From the NCBI RefSeq assembly GCF_900102815.1, contig NZ_FNGF01000007.1:248001-312000 (forward strand): a stretch of 64,000 bases of DNA, written 5' to 3'. Numbering within the stretch: position 1 is the first letter of the stretch; each line of letters starts with the position of its first letter. The stretch is from Glycomyces sambucus. GTDB taxonomy: Bacteria > Actinomycetota > Actinomycetes > Mycobacteriales > Micromonosporaceae. This document shows, piece after piece, positions 8,572-16,808 of this stretch. Both the position numbers and the translations under genes were made by a program. The notes below the pieces were generated by a model that did no database searches, was not told the DNA's origin, and worked only from the letters and a program-made list of their open reading frames with translations.

Positions 8572-8994
8572 ATGTTCGAGTCCGCCTTCGCCCTCAGCGA
8601 CGCCTCCCGCCTCCTGGCCGGGATCGTCCTGCTCACCGTCGTCACCATCGAGTTCGGCGGCACCTTCCTGGTCCGGATCGCCAGCGGCAAGGTGCCCTTC
8701 ACCGAGTTCCAGAAGTCCTTCTCCCGCGCCGGGCACGCCCACGCCGGCGTCCTCGTCATCTTCAGCCTGGTCGGCCTGGTCCTCGCCGACGCGACGGGCC
8801 TGGACGGGTTCTGGGGCTGGACCGCCCGCGCGGGGATCCCCCTCGCCGCGATCCTCATGTCGGCCGGGTTCTTCGCCGCGATGGCGGGCAAGGGCCGCAC
8901 CGAGCCGAACCGGGCGATCCTCGTCCTCTACGCCGGCGCGGCGAGCCTCGCCGCCGGCACGCTGACGCTCGGGGTCGGCCTCCTGGCCGCCTGA
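8572..8994 (+). CDS. Small four-helix integral membrane protein, TetR-controlled
   Basis: This 140-residue protein has hydrophobic segments near residues 10-32, 52-72, 82-104 and 115-138. A conserved-looking polar stretch, EFQKSFSRAGHAHAGV, lies between the first two. I cannot assign a biochemical function. ATG 8572 has GGAAG six nt upstream; an in-frame ATG at 8515 is possible but less well placed. It is transcribed from the TACAAT promoter inside the TetR operator region, so it is probably the repressor's target. Confidence 0.75.
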   Translation: MFESAFALSDASRLLAGIVLLTVVTIEFGGTFLVRIASGKVPFTEFQKSFSRAGHAHAGVLVIFSLVGLVLADATGLDGFWGWTARAGIPLAAILMSAGFFAAMAGKGRTEPNRAILVLYAGAASLAAGTLTLGVGLLAA

Positions 8995-9060
8995 GCCGGC
9001 GGGCGCCCGCCGCGGGACCGGACCGCAGCCGTCCGGCCCCGCCGCCCGACCTTGCTGCCC

Positions 9061-9147
9061 AACCCCGCCGCCTCACCCCGCCGCCTCACTCCGCCACCTC
9101 TCACCCTGCCGCCCCACCCTGCCCCCTCACCCCCCGCCCCGCAGGTG
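9061..9147. repeat. C-rich low-complexity tract with G-quadruplex potential upstream of ychF
   Basis: The plus strand is nearly G-free and made of degenerate CCGCCGCCTCACC units. At 9112-9140 the minus strand has four or more runs of three to six G separated by 1-3 nt, a canonical G-quadruplex pattern, about 70 bp before the ychF start. Confidence 0.5.
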
Positions 9148-9212
9148 GGCGCCCCCTCCTTCCGCGGTCGCGCCGCGCGGGCGCGCCGCGGCGCCGCCTA
9201 GAATCGACTCTC

Positions 9213-10286
<1,074 letters not shown>

Positions 10287-10326
10287 CCGGCGCACCGCTG
10301 CCGGCGTCCGTCGCCGGGCGAGCGAA

Positions 10327-10353
10327 AGGGGCCCGCACGCGGTGCGGGCCCCT
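10327..10353. terminator. Hairpin terminator after ychF
   Basis: A perfect 12-bp stem (10327-10338 with 10342-10353) has a 3-nt loop. It also serves the convergent gene whose stop is at 10425. Confidence 0.75.
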
Positions 10354-10424
10354 CTGCTGTCCGGCGGATCACCGGGAGGTGGGGATCCCGGCGGTCCGCC
10401 TGGTCTTCGCCGCCTGGCGGCGGG

Positions 10425-10778
10425 TCATTCGCTGCGCCTGAGCCATCGGAACCGGCCCTTGGAGAGGTGCGTCTCCTCGGTCGCGAGTTCCCCTGCGATG
10501 GTGATGTAGGCGGTCTCGACGCGTCCGGCGAAGGTCACGTCGGTGAGGCTGAACCCGCCCTCGCGGGCGAGCACGATGAGCGTCGCCTCGTCGGTCCGCC
10601 GCACGTCCGGGCGGACGCCGAGCGTGTCCGAGAAGATCTTGATCTGTTCCGCGAGCTCGGCGTGCTGGGAGTCGTCGAGCGGCAGCGACCGCGAAAGGCG
10701 GCCGTCGTCCGCTACCCAACCGTTGAGCTCCCTGAGTGCATCCAGCAGCACGTTGTCGTCTTGCTCCGTTCTCCCCAT
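10425..10778 (-). CDS. Pterin-4a-carbinolamine dehydratase-like protein
   Basis: This 117-residue protein resembles the PCD/DCoH fold. A helix (DDSQHAELAEQIKIFSDTL) is followed by VRPDVRRTDEATLIVLA and GGFSLTDVTFAGRVE, matching the dehydratase layout of helix, HHPD strand and GGLTxxDxxxA. The catalytic HHPD motif is replaced by VRPD, so enzyme activity is doubtful and a structural or binding role is possible. The assignment rests on pattern only. It stands alone between convergent and divergent neighbours. Confidence 0.5.
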   Translation of the reverse strand: MGRTEQDDNVLLDALRELNGWVADDGRLSRSLPLDDSQHAELAEQIKIFSDTLGVRPDVRRTDEATLIVLAREGGFSLTDVTFAGRVETAYITIAGELATEETHLSKGRFRWLRRSE

Positions 10779-11222
10779 GGCACCGTCGCCATTCGTCGTC
10801 GCCGTTCCGAAGTGCCGCGTCCAGCAGTGCTGTGCCCTGCCGGAGCGGGGCCGCGACCGATCAGTAAGGTTGTTCTGACTTCGACCCGGCAGTCACGAGG
10901 GGCGTTCGTGTCTGAATTGTCGCCGGATCTTTACCATTTCTGAACCGAGTCTTCCCCGTCGTTCAGCTTCTGTCCAGGGTGGCAAATGGGATTAAAAGGG
11001 TATACGGAACTTTTCAGCACGGTTCATCCCTGCTTTTGTGCCGACGGACACGATTCCTGACCACCCGGGCCATGCAACATCATCCGAACGTATGAGCAAC
11101 AGGATGCTCACTAGCGATCACACATCGTTATGGTTCGCACGAAAGATAACGAAACGCCTTCAAGACGGCAACGGCCGCACCGGCGCCGCCCGGGGCGACG
11201 GCGGGCGCCTAGACTCCGGCCG
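10779..11222. other. AT-richer intergenic region between the PCD-like gene and the Nudix gene
   Basis: No convincing coding region is seen, and composition is clearly more AT-rich than the surroundings between about 10900 and 11160. It contains an inverted repeat TGAGCA-N6-TGCTCA (11093-11110) and CGTTAT/ATAACG arms (11126-11151). The last hexamer before the Nudix gene, TAGACT at 11210-11215, is a probable -10 box. A small RNA or decayed insert cannot be excluded. Confidence 0.5.
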
Positions 11223-11633
11223 GTGAGCGAACCAATCAGCGGCGGACCCCGCGTCGTCGTCGGCGCCGCGATCCACGACGGCCGCGCGATCCTGGCCGCG
11301 GAGCGCGCCTACCCGCCCGAACTCGCCGGCCTGTGGGAGTTTCCCGGCGGCAAGCTCGAACCCGGCGAGTCCGAGGCCGAGGCGCTGCGGCGCGAGTGCC
11401 GCGAGGAGCTCGGCGTCGCGGTCGCGGTCGGCGGGCGCGTCACCGGCGACCTCGCCACCGGCGGCGGGCGGTTCCTCCTGCGGGTCTACTACGCCGAGAT
11501 CGAGTCCGGCGAGCCGCGCGCGAAGGAGCACGCCGAGCTGCGCTGGCTCCTGCCCGAAGCGCTCGACTCGGTCCCGTGGCTCCCGGGCAACCGCCCGGCG
11601 GTCGAGGCGATCCGCAAGGCGTTCGCCCAGTAG
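11223..11633 (+). CDS. Nudix hydrolase, MutT-like (8-oxo-dGTP diphosphatase type)
   Basis: This 136-residue protein has a complete Nudix box (G-KLEPGE-SEAEALRRECREELGV, residues 40-64) preceded by LAGLWEFPGGK, the MutT-type substrate strand. It probably sanitises oxidised nucleotides. GTG 11223 is chosen because TAGACT (11210-11215) ends 7 nt before it, giving a leaderless mRNA. The neighbour on the right is convergent. Confidence 0.85.
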   Translation: MSEPISGGPRVVVGAAIHDGRAILAAERAYPPELAGLWEFPGGKLEPGESEAEALRRECREELGVAVAVGGRVTGDLATGGGRFLLRVYYAEIESGEPRAKEHAELRWLLPEALDSVPWLPGNRPAVEAIRKAFAQ

Positions 11634-11732
11634 CGGCTCGCGGTGCGACCGCGGCAGACTGATCCCCTTGCCGACCGAGAGCCGACCCCTCGTGCGGCCG
11701 TTCGCCGCACGAGAAGGCAGCCTCTCGCCTCC

Positions 11733-13082
11733 TCAGAAGAAGGTGCGGATCGCGTCGACCACGAGGCCCGTCTCGTCGTCGACGACCGGGATGAGGCGCC
11801 ACTTGTCGAAACTGGTGCACGGGTGGGAGAGGCCGAGCCGGACGGTGTCGCCGACCGCGAGGTCGTCGGGTGCGCCGGTGAGGAACAGGTGCTGGTCGCT
11901 GATCTGCGGGCACGCGGCGCCGTTGAGGCCCAAGGGGATCGGCAGGTCCTGGTCGTACGGGAAGTCGCGGCGGCCGCCGTCGAGGATCGCGAGGCCGGGC
12001 TCGGGCCGGGAGAGGACCTGGGAGCGTCCTTCGAGGACCGGGAGCAGCTCGGGCCCATCGCCGCCGCGCGCGGCGGGGGTCATGCGGGCGTAGAAGCCGT
12101 GGTCGTGGATCAGGTAGGAGCCGGAGCGGAGCAGCACCTCGGCTTCGCCGGCGAGGGGGCCGAGGACGGCGGCGACCCGGTCGAAGTAGGCGCTGCCGCC
12201 CGCGCTGACCACGGGCCGGTCGACCTCGAAGTCCAAGGCGGCGTAGAGGGTCGCGAGGTCGCCGAGGTACTCGTCGACGGCAGCGAGGGCGGCGGCGTCG
12301 GTGCCGCCGGTCACCGAGCCCTCGTATCCGGCGACGCCCGCGAGGCGCAGGTTGGGCGCGGCGGCGACGCGGGCGGCGACCGCGAGCGCGTCGTCGACGC
12401 TCCGCGCCCCGGCCCGGCCGCCGGGGGTGCCGAGCTCGACGATGACGTCGAAGGTCGCAACCGCGGCCGCCGAAACCCTATCGATAGTTGGGAGGGAATC
12501 GGAAAAAAGTCCGATGGCAGTGCCTTCCCGCGCCCATACGCTTAGTGCAGCAAGGGCGGCGGGATCGGCGATCTGGTTGGCGATCAGGACGCGGGGCACA
12601 CCGAAGGCCACGGCCACACCGGCTTGGAAGGAGTTCGCGACGGTGATGCCGACGGCCCCGGCATCGAGCTGGCGCCGCCACAACTGCGGGGCCATGGTGG
12701 CCTTGCCGTGAGGAGCGAGCGCGAGACCCCGCTCCGCGCACCAGGCGGCCATGGTGCGCAGGTTGTGGTCGAGCGCCTGCGCCGAGGCGGTCACAAGGGG
12801 GGTGGGGAGGGTGGGGGTGGGGGGCCCCGAAGCGATCCACTCCGCGATGGTCATCCCGTGGGCCGAGACCGGCACGCCCTTGTGGCGCCAGTCGAGGACC
12901 TCATCGTGGAGGGCGTCGTGGAGGGCGTCGAGCCGGGCGTCGTCCATCGCGGGCCGCGGGGCGGCGGCGGAGCCCGGATCGGGCTCGTCCGAGGGTCGGG
13001 GTGTTCGGGGAGATGCGCCCGGATCGGGCTCGCCCAGGGGTCGCCACGGCTCGTGAGGCGTGCTCGGCCCGGCCCTGTCCAT
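11733..13082 (-). CDS. PLP-dependent D-amino acid deaminase (D-serine dehydratase / D-threonine aldolase superfamily)
   Basis: This 449-residue protein belongs to the alanine-racemase-fold amino acid deaminases. The PLP lysine is in LALAPHGKATMAPQ (about Lys127), and a zinc-site HxC motif is in GLSHPCTSF (about His420, Cys422), as in eukaryotic D-serine dehydratase. It is expected to convert a D-amino acid to an enamine and then a 2-oxo acid plus ammonia. ATG 13082 has GGGGA upstream; the first 45 residues are Pro-rich and probably disordered, so a start at Met46 is an alternative. It is divergent from ridA by 36 bp and adjoins a D-aminoacylase, which supports D-amino acid catabolism. Confidence 0.8.
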   Translation of the reverse strand: MDRAGPSTPHEPWRPLGEPDPGASPRTPRPSDEPDPGSAAAPRPAMDDARLDALHDALHDEVLDWRHKGVPVSAHGMTIAEWIASGPPTPTLPTPLVTASAQALDHNLRTMAAWCAERGLALAPHGKATMAPQLWRRQLDAGAVGITVANSFQAGVAVAFGVPRVLIANQIADPAALAALSVWAREGTAIGLFSDSLPTIDRVSAAAVATFDVIVELGTPGGRAGARSVDDALAVAARVAAAPNLRLAGVAGYEGSVTGGTDAAALAAVDEYLGDLATLYAALDFEVDRPVVSAGGSAYFDRVAAVLGPLAGEAEVLLRSGSYLIHDHGFYARMTPAARGGDGPELLPVLEGRSQVLSRPEPGLAILDGGRRDFPYDQDLPIPLGLNGAACPQISDQHLFLTGAPDDLAVGDTVRLGLSHPCTSFDKWRLIPVVDDETGLVVDAIRTFF

Positions 13083-13118
13083 AGTTCCCCGCAATCAATA
13101 GGAAGGTATCTTCACTAT
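13083..13118. promoter_or_regulatory. Compact divergent promoter between the D-amino acid deaminase and ridA
   Basis: Only 36 bp separate the two starts. TATCTT (13107-13112) ends 6 nt before the ridA ATG, suggesting a leaderless transcript. The leftward transcript must start within the same 36 bp or inside ridA. Confidence 0.5.
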
Positions 13119-13526
13119 ATGACCGAGAAGATCGCGATCCACACCGACGCCGCGCCCGCCCCCGCCCACGCCTTCCCGCAGGGCGTGCGCAAGGGCCCGC
13201 TGCTCACCGTCTCCGGCCAGGGCCCGGTCGACCCCGCCACCGGCGAGTACCTGTTCCCCGGCGACGTCAAGGCCCAGACCCGGCGCACCCTGGAGAACGT
13301 CGCCGCGATCGTCGCGGCCGGCGGCGCCGACTTCGCCGACGTCATGACCCTCCGCGTCTACCTCAAGGACCGCGCCGACTTCGCCGCCATGAACGAGGTC
13401 TACGAGGCGTTCCTGGAGGAGCGGATCGGCGACCGCGCGCCCTTCCCGACCCGCACCACCGTCATCTGCACCCTCCCGAGGGCCGAGATGCTGGTGGAGA
13501 TCGACGCCCTGGCCTGCGTAGACTGA
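13119..13526 (+). CDS. RidA-family enamine/imine deaminase
   Basis: Residues 1-135 match the YjgF/YER057c/RidA family, which hydrolyses reactive 2-aminoacrylate-type enamines released by PLP dehydratases. The substrate carboxylate-binding Arg is present in FPTRTTV (Arg112), with the typical end RAEMLVEIDALA. Its position beside a PLP amino acid deaminase is what would be expected for clearing that enzyme's product. The D-aminoacylase starts 29 bp downstream on the same strand. Confidence 0.88.
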   Translation: MTEKIAIHTDAAPAPAHAFPQGVRKGPLLTVSGQGPVDPATGEYLFPGDVKAQTRRTLENVAAIVAAGGADFADVMTLRVYLKDRADFAAMNEVYEAFLEERIGDRAPFPTRTTVICTLPRAEMLVEIDALACVD

Positions 13527-13555
13527 CCCGACGTGCCAGCGGGGAGGGGCGTCGA

Positions 13556-15208
13556 GTGAGTCCGAACGACTTCGTGGTCCGGGGTGCCGAGATCGCGGAC
13601 GGGACCGGCGCGCCCCGGTACCGGGCCGACGTCGCCGTCCGGGACGGCCGCATCGCCGGGATCGGCGAGCGCCTCGACGACGCCGTCACGATCGGCGCCG
13701 CCACCATCGACGCGGGCGGCCTCGTCCTCGCCCCCGGCTTCATCGACATGCACGCCCACTCCGAGCTCGCGGTCCTCGCCGACCACGACCACCTCGCCAA
13801 GCTCGGCCAGGGCGTCACCCTCGAAGTCCTCGGCCAGGACGGCCTCTCCTACGCGCCCGTGGACGAGACCACCGCGCCGCAGATGCGCGAGGCCATCGCC
13901 GCCTGGAACGGCCGCCCCGAGGTCGAGGCCGACTGGCGCACCGTCGGCGAGTACCTCGACCGCCTCGACCGGGGCATCGACGGGCGCGGCATCGCCGTGA
14001 ACGCCGCCTACCTGGTCCCCCACGGCACCGTCCGCATGCTCGCCATGGGCTGGGACGACCGACCGCCCACCCCCGCCGAACTCGACGACATGAGAGCCCA
14101 AGTGGCCCAAGGCATGGAGGAGGGCGCGTTCGGCCTCTCCGCCGGGCTCAGCTACACGCCCGGCATGTACGCCGGCACCGCCGAACTCGTCGCGCTCTGC
14201 GAGGTGGTCGCGCGCTACGGCGGCTACTTCGGCCCCCACCAGCGCAGCTACGGCGCCGGCGCCATGGAGGGCTACGCGGAGATGATCCGGATCGGCCGCG
14301 AGGCCGGCTGCGCCCTCCACCTCGCCCACGCCACCCTCAACTACGAGGTCAACGCCGGCCGCGCCGCCGAGCTCCTCAAGCTCGTCGACGAAGCGCTCGA
14401 CGAGGGCGTCCCGGTCAGCCTCGACACCTACCCGTACCTGCCGGGCATGACCATGCTCGCGGCGCTGCTGCCGAGCTGGTCGCTCGCCGGAGGCTATGGG
14501 GCCCTTCGCGAACGGCTCCAGGACCCCGGCACGCGGGCCCGGATCGTCCACGAGCTCGACGTCACCGGCACCGACGGCGCGAACGGCGTGCCCGGCCACT
14601 GGGAGCGGTACGAGATCGCGGGCGTCGCGAACCCCGAACTGCGCGGCTACGTCGGCCGGACCGTCGCCGAGGCCGCCGGAGGGCAGCGGCCCGCGGAGTT
14701 CTACCTCGACCTGCTGCTGCGCGACGACTTCGGGGCCGGGCTCCTCATGCACGTCGGGAACGAGGAGAACGTGCAGGCCATCATGCGCCACCGCGTCCAC
14801 ACCGGATCGTCGGACGGCGTGCTCGCCGGGGACAAGATCCACCCCCGCGCGTGGGGCTCGTTCGCCCGCTACCTCGGGCACTACACCCGCAGACTCGGAC
14901 TGCTCAGCGTCGAGGAATGCGTCGCGCACCTGAGCGGGCGCCCCGCCGCGGTCCTCGGCCTCACCGACCGCGGGCTGGTCGCGGAGGGGTACGCGGCCGA
15001 CCTCGTCCTCTTCGATCCGGCCACTGTGGACGCGCGGTCCACGTTCGCCGAACCCCGCCGGCAGGCCGCCGGCATCCCGTACGTATTCGTCAACGGCGCC
15101 TTGTCCATCGAGGACGGGAACCGCACCGGGGCGCTGGCCGGAGGATCCGTCCGCCGCCCCTCGACTACCGCGCCGCCGCGGGCTCGGGGAGCGCGGCGGT
15201 CGCGATGA
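13556..15208 (+). CDS. N-acyl-D-amino-acid deacylase (amidohydrolase superfamily)
   Basis: This zinc amidohydrolase hydrolyses N-acyl-D-amino acids to free D-amino acids. The 550-residue protein has the HxH metal motif in GFIDMHAHSEL (His66, His68) and HVGNEENV and TGSSDG near residues 400-420, typical of D-aminoacylases. GTG 13556 is preceded by a strong GGGGAGGGG. Product and neighbours suggest a pathway: acyl-D-amino acid, D-amino acid, enamine, 2-oxo acid. Its 3' end overlaps the convergent MerR gene by 44 bp. Confidence 0.88.
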   Translation: MSPNDFVVRGAEIADGTGAPRYRADVAVRDGRIAGIGERLDDAVTIGAATIDAGGLVLAPGFIDMHAHSELAVLADHDHLAKLGQGVTLEVLGQDGLSYAPVDETTAPQMREAIAAWNGRPEVEADWRTVGEYLDRLDRGIDGRGIAVNAAYLVPHGTVRMLAMGWDDRPPTPAELDDMRAQVAQGMEEGAFGLSAGLSYTPGMYAGTAELVALCEVVARYGGYFGPHQRSYGAGAMEGYAEMIRIGREAGCALHLAHATLNYEVNAGRAAELLKLVDEALDEGVPVSLDTYPYLPGMTMLAALLPSWSLAGGYGALRERLQDPGTRARIVHELDVTGTDGANGVPGHWERYEIAGVANPELRGYVGRTVAEAAGGQRPAEFYLDLLLRDDFGAGLLMHVGNEENVQAIMRHRVHTGSSDGVLAGDKIHPRAWGSFARYLGHYTRRLGLLSVEECVAHLSGRPAAVLGLTDRGLVAEGYAADLVLFDPATVDARSTFAEPRRQAAGIPYVFVNGALSIEDGNRTGALAGGSVRRPSTTAPPRARGARRSR

Positions 15209-15542
15209 CCTCGTCGAGGATCGCCCTGGTGCGCTGAAGGTCCGCGATGGTCCGGTCGATGCGCTCGCGCTCGGCCGCGAGATCGCGCGCGAGGCTCTCG
15301 GTGGTGAGCTCGTTCGGCCCGCCGTCCTCGTCGTGGATGCACGGCAGGACCGAGGCCACAGTGGTCGAATCGAGCCCGGCGGCGAACAGCACCTGGATGC
15401 GGATGACCCGGTCGACGGCCTTCTCCGCGTACTCGCGGTGGCCCCCGGGCGTGCGTTCGGAGGCGAGCAGGTCGCGCTCCTCGTAGTAGCGCAGGGACCT
15501 GACGCTGACGCCGGTCCGCTTCGCGAGTTCCCCGATCCTCAT
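15165..15542 (-). CDS. MerR-family regulator divergent from an ene-reductase
   Basis: The 125-residue protein has the MerR winged HTH (MRIGELAKRTGVSVRSLRYYEERDLLASERTPGGHREY) and a dimerisation helix, with no obvious metal-binding cysteines; a single Cys lies in LPCIHDEDGG. It is short and resembles the SoxR/redox and small-ligand group. ATG 15542 has GAGG six nt upstream. A 10-bp-arm palindrome between it and the ene-reductase gene is the probable operator. Confidence 0.85.
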   Translation of the reverse strand: MRIGELAKRTGVSVRSLRYYEERDLLASERTPGGHREYAEKAVDRVIRIQVLFAAGLDSTTVASVLPCIHDEDGGPNELTTESLARDLAAERERIDRTIADLQRTRAILDEVIATAALPEPAAAR

Positions 15543-15560
15543 GGCGTGCCTCACATTCAC

Positions 15561-15592
15561 TTGAACCTGACATCGGTGTCAGGTTCTACGGT
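15561..15592 (+). promoter_or_regulatory. MerR-type stretched promoter of the ene-reductase gene
   Basis: An inverted repeat with 10-bp arms GAACCTGACA / TGTCAGGTTC (15563-15586, spacer TCGG) lies between TTGAAC (15561-15566) and TACGGT (15587-15592). The 20-nt spacing is the over-long geometry that MerR regulators correct by DNA distortion. The -10 ends 6 nt before ATG 15599. Confidence 0.8.
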
Positions 15593-15598
15593 ACTCGC

Positions 15599-16705
15599 AT
15601 GACGAACGAAACGACGGCCCGGCGCCTCTTCGAACCGACCCGCATCGGGTCCCTGGAACTCGCCAACCGCATGGTCATGGCCCCGATGACGCGCAACCGC
15701 GCCACCTTCGCGGGCGTGCCGCTGCCGCTCATGGCCGAGTACTACGGCCAGCGCGCCACCGCGGGCCTCATCATCGGCGAGGCGTCCACGCCGAGCCCGG
15801 TCGGCTTCACCTACCCCGAGATCGCGGGCCTCTACGGCGAGGAGCAGGTGGAGGGCTGGCGGGCCGTCGCCGACGCGGTGCACGCGGGCGGCGGGCGCCT
15901 GTTCCTCCAGATCGAGCACGGCGGCCGGATCGGCCACCCGGACAACAACCCCGGCGGGCACCTGCCGATGGCGCCGTCGCCGGTGCGGCTGCCGGGCGGG
16001 CTCCACACGCCCACAGGGCATCAGGAGGCGCCGGTCCCGGTCGAGATGTCGGAGGCGGACATCAAGGGCACGGTGGCGGAGTTCGCGGCGGCGGCGCGGA
16101 ACGCGCTGCGGGCGGGTGCGGACGGCGTGGAGGTCCATGCGGCGAACGGGTACCTGCTCAACCAGTTCCTCTCCCGCAGTTCGAACCTGCGCACCGACGG
16201 ATACGGCGGTTCGGTCGTGAACCGGATCCGGTTCGTGGTGGAGGTCGTGGAGGCCGTGGTCGCGGAGGTCGGGGCGGAGCGGACGGGGCTGCGGATCTCG
16301 CCGTGGAACACGGGCAACGGGATCGACGTGTCGGACAGCGGCGAGGTGTTCCCGGCGCTGCTGGACGCGGTGTCGCACTTGGGGCTGGCGTACCTCCACA
16401 TCGGGCGGGCGCTGCCGGGCGAGGCGCTGTTCGGGGAGCTGCGGCGGCGCTGGGCGGGGCCGCTGGTGGCGAACCCGGAGCTGGGCGAGGAGCTGCCGAT
16501 CCCGGCGGACGGGGGCCTGTCGAAGGGCGTGGAGCTGCTGGAGGCGGGCGCGGACCTGATCGCGTTCGGGCGGGCGTTCCTGGCGAACCCGGACCTGGTG
16601 GCCCGGTACCGGTCGGGTGCGGCGCTGACGCCGGTGCGGGAGGACCGGTCGATGTACGGGCGGGGTCCGGAGGCGTACACGGACTACCCGTTCCTGGAGG
16701 CGTGA
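15599..16705 (+). CDS. Old Yellow Enzyme-family alkene reductase
   Basis: This FMN-dependent NAD(P)H ene-reductase/N-ethylmaleimide reductase-like protein has 368 residues. It begins LFEPTRIGSLELANRMVMAPMTRNRA and carries GVEVHAANGYLLNQFLS, the FMN-barrel region DGGLSKGVELLEAGADLIAFGRAFLANPDL and a C-terminal YTDYPFL. Such enzymes reduce electrophilic alkenes and quinones. Control by the adjacent MerR regulator is strongly suggested by the promoter architecture. A hairpin terminator follows. Confidence 0.92.
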   Translation: MTNETTARRLFEPTRIGSLELANRMVMAPMTRNRATFAGVPLPLMAEYYGQRATAGLIIGEASTPSPVGFTYPEIAGLYGEEQVEGWRAVADAVHAGGGRLFLQIEHGGRIGHPDNNPGGHLPMAPSPVRLPGGLHTPTGHQEAPVPVEMSEADIKGTVAEFAAAARNALRAGADGVEVHAANGYLLNQFLSRSSNLRTDGYGGSVVNRIRFVVEVVEAVVAEVGAERTGLRISPWNTGNGIDVSDSGEVFPALLDAVSHLGLAYLHIGRALPGEALFGELRRRWAGPLVANPELGEELPIPADGGLSKGVELLEAGADLIAFGRAFLANPDLVARYRSGAALTPVREDRSMYGRGPEAYTDYPFLEA

Positions 16706-16742
16706 GGGCGGTGCCGGGTCCGGCCGGGCCCGGTACGGCGGC

Positions 16743-16772
16743 AGGGGCTCCCCGCATCCGCGGGGAGCCCCT
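16743..16772. terminator. Hairpin terminator between the ene-reductase and subtilase genes
   Basis: A perfect 13-bp stem (16743-16755 with 16760-16772) has loop ATCC and is followed by TTCTCGTT. It sits between convergent genes. Confidence 0.75.
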
Positions 16773-16808
16773 TCTCGTTCCGTCAGTTCAGTTCGGTTCG
16801 CCTGCGTC

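Noticed and set aside
11038..11226. 62-codon ORF before the Nudix gene
   Set aside because: Codon use does not show the third-position GC bias of the neighbours, and it has no ribosome binding site.
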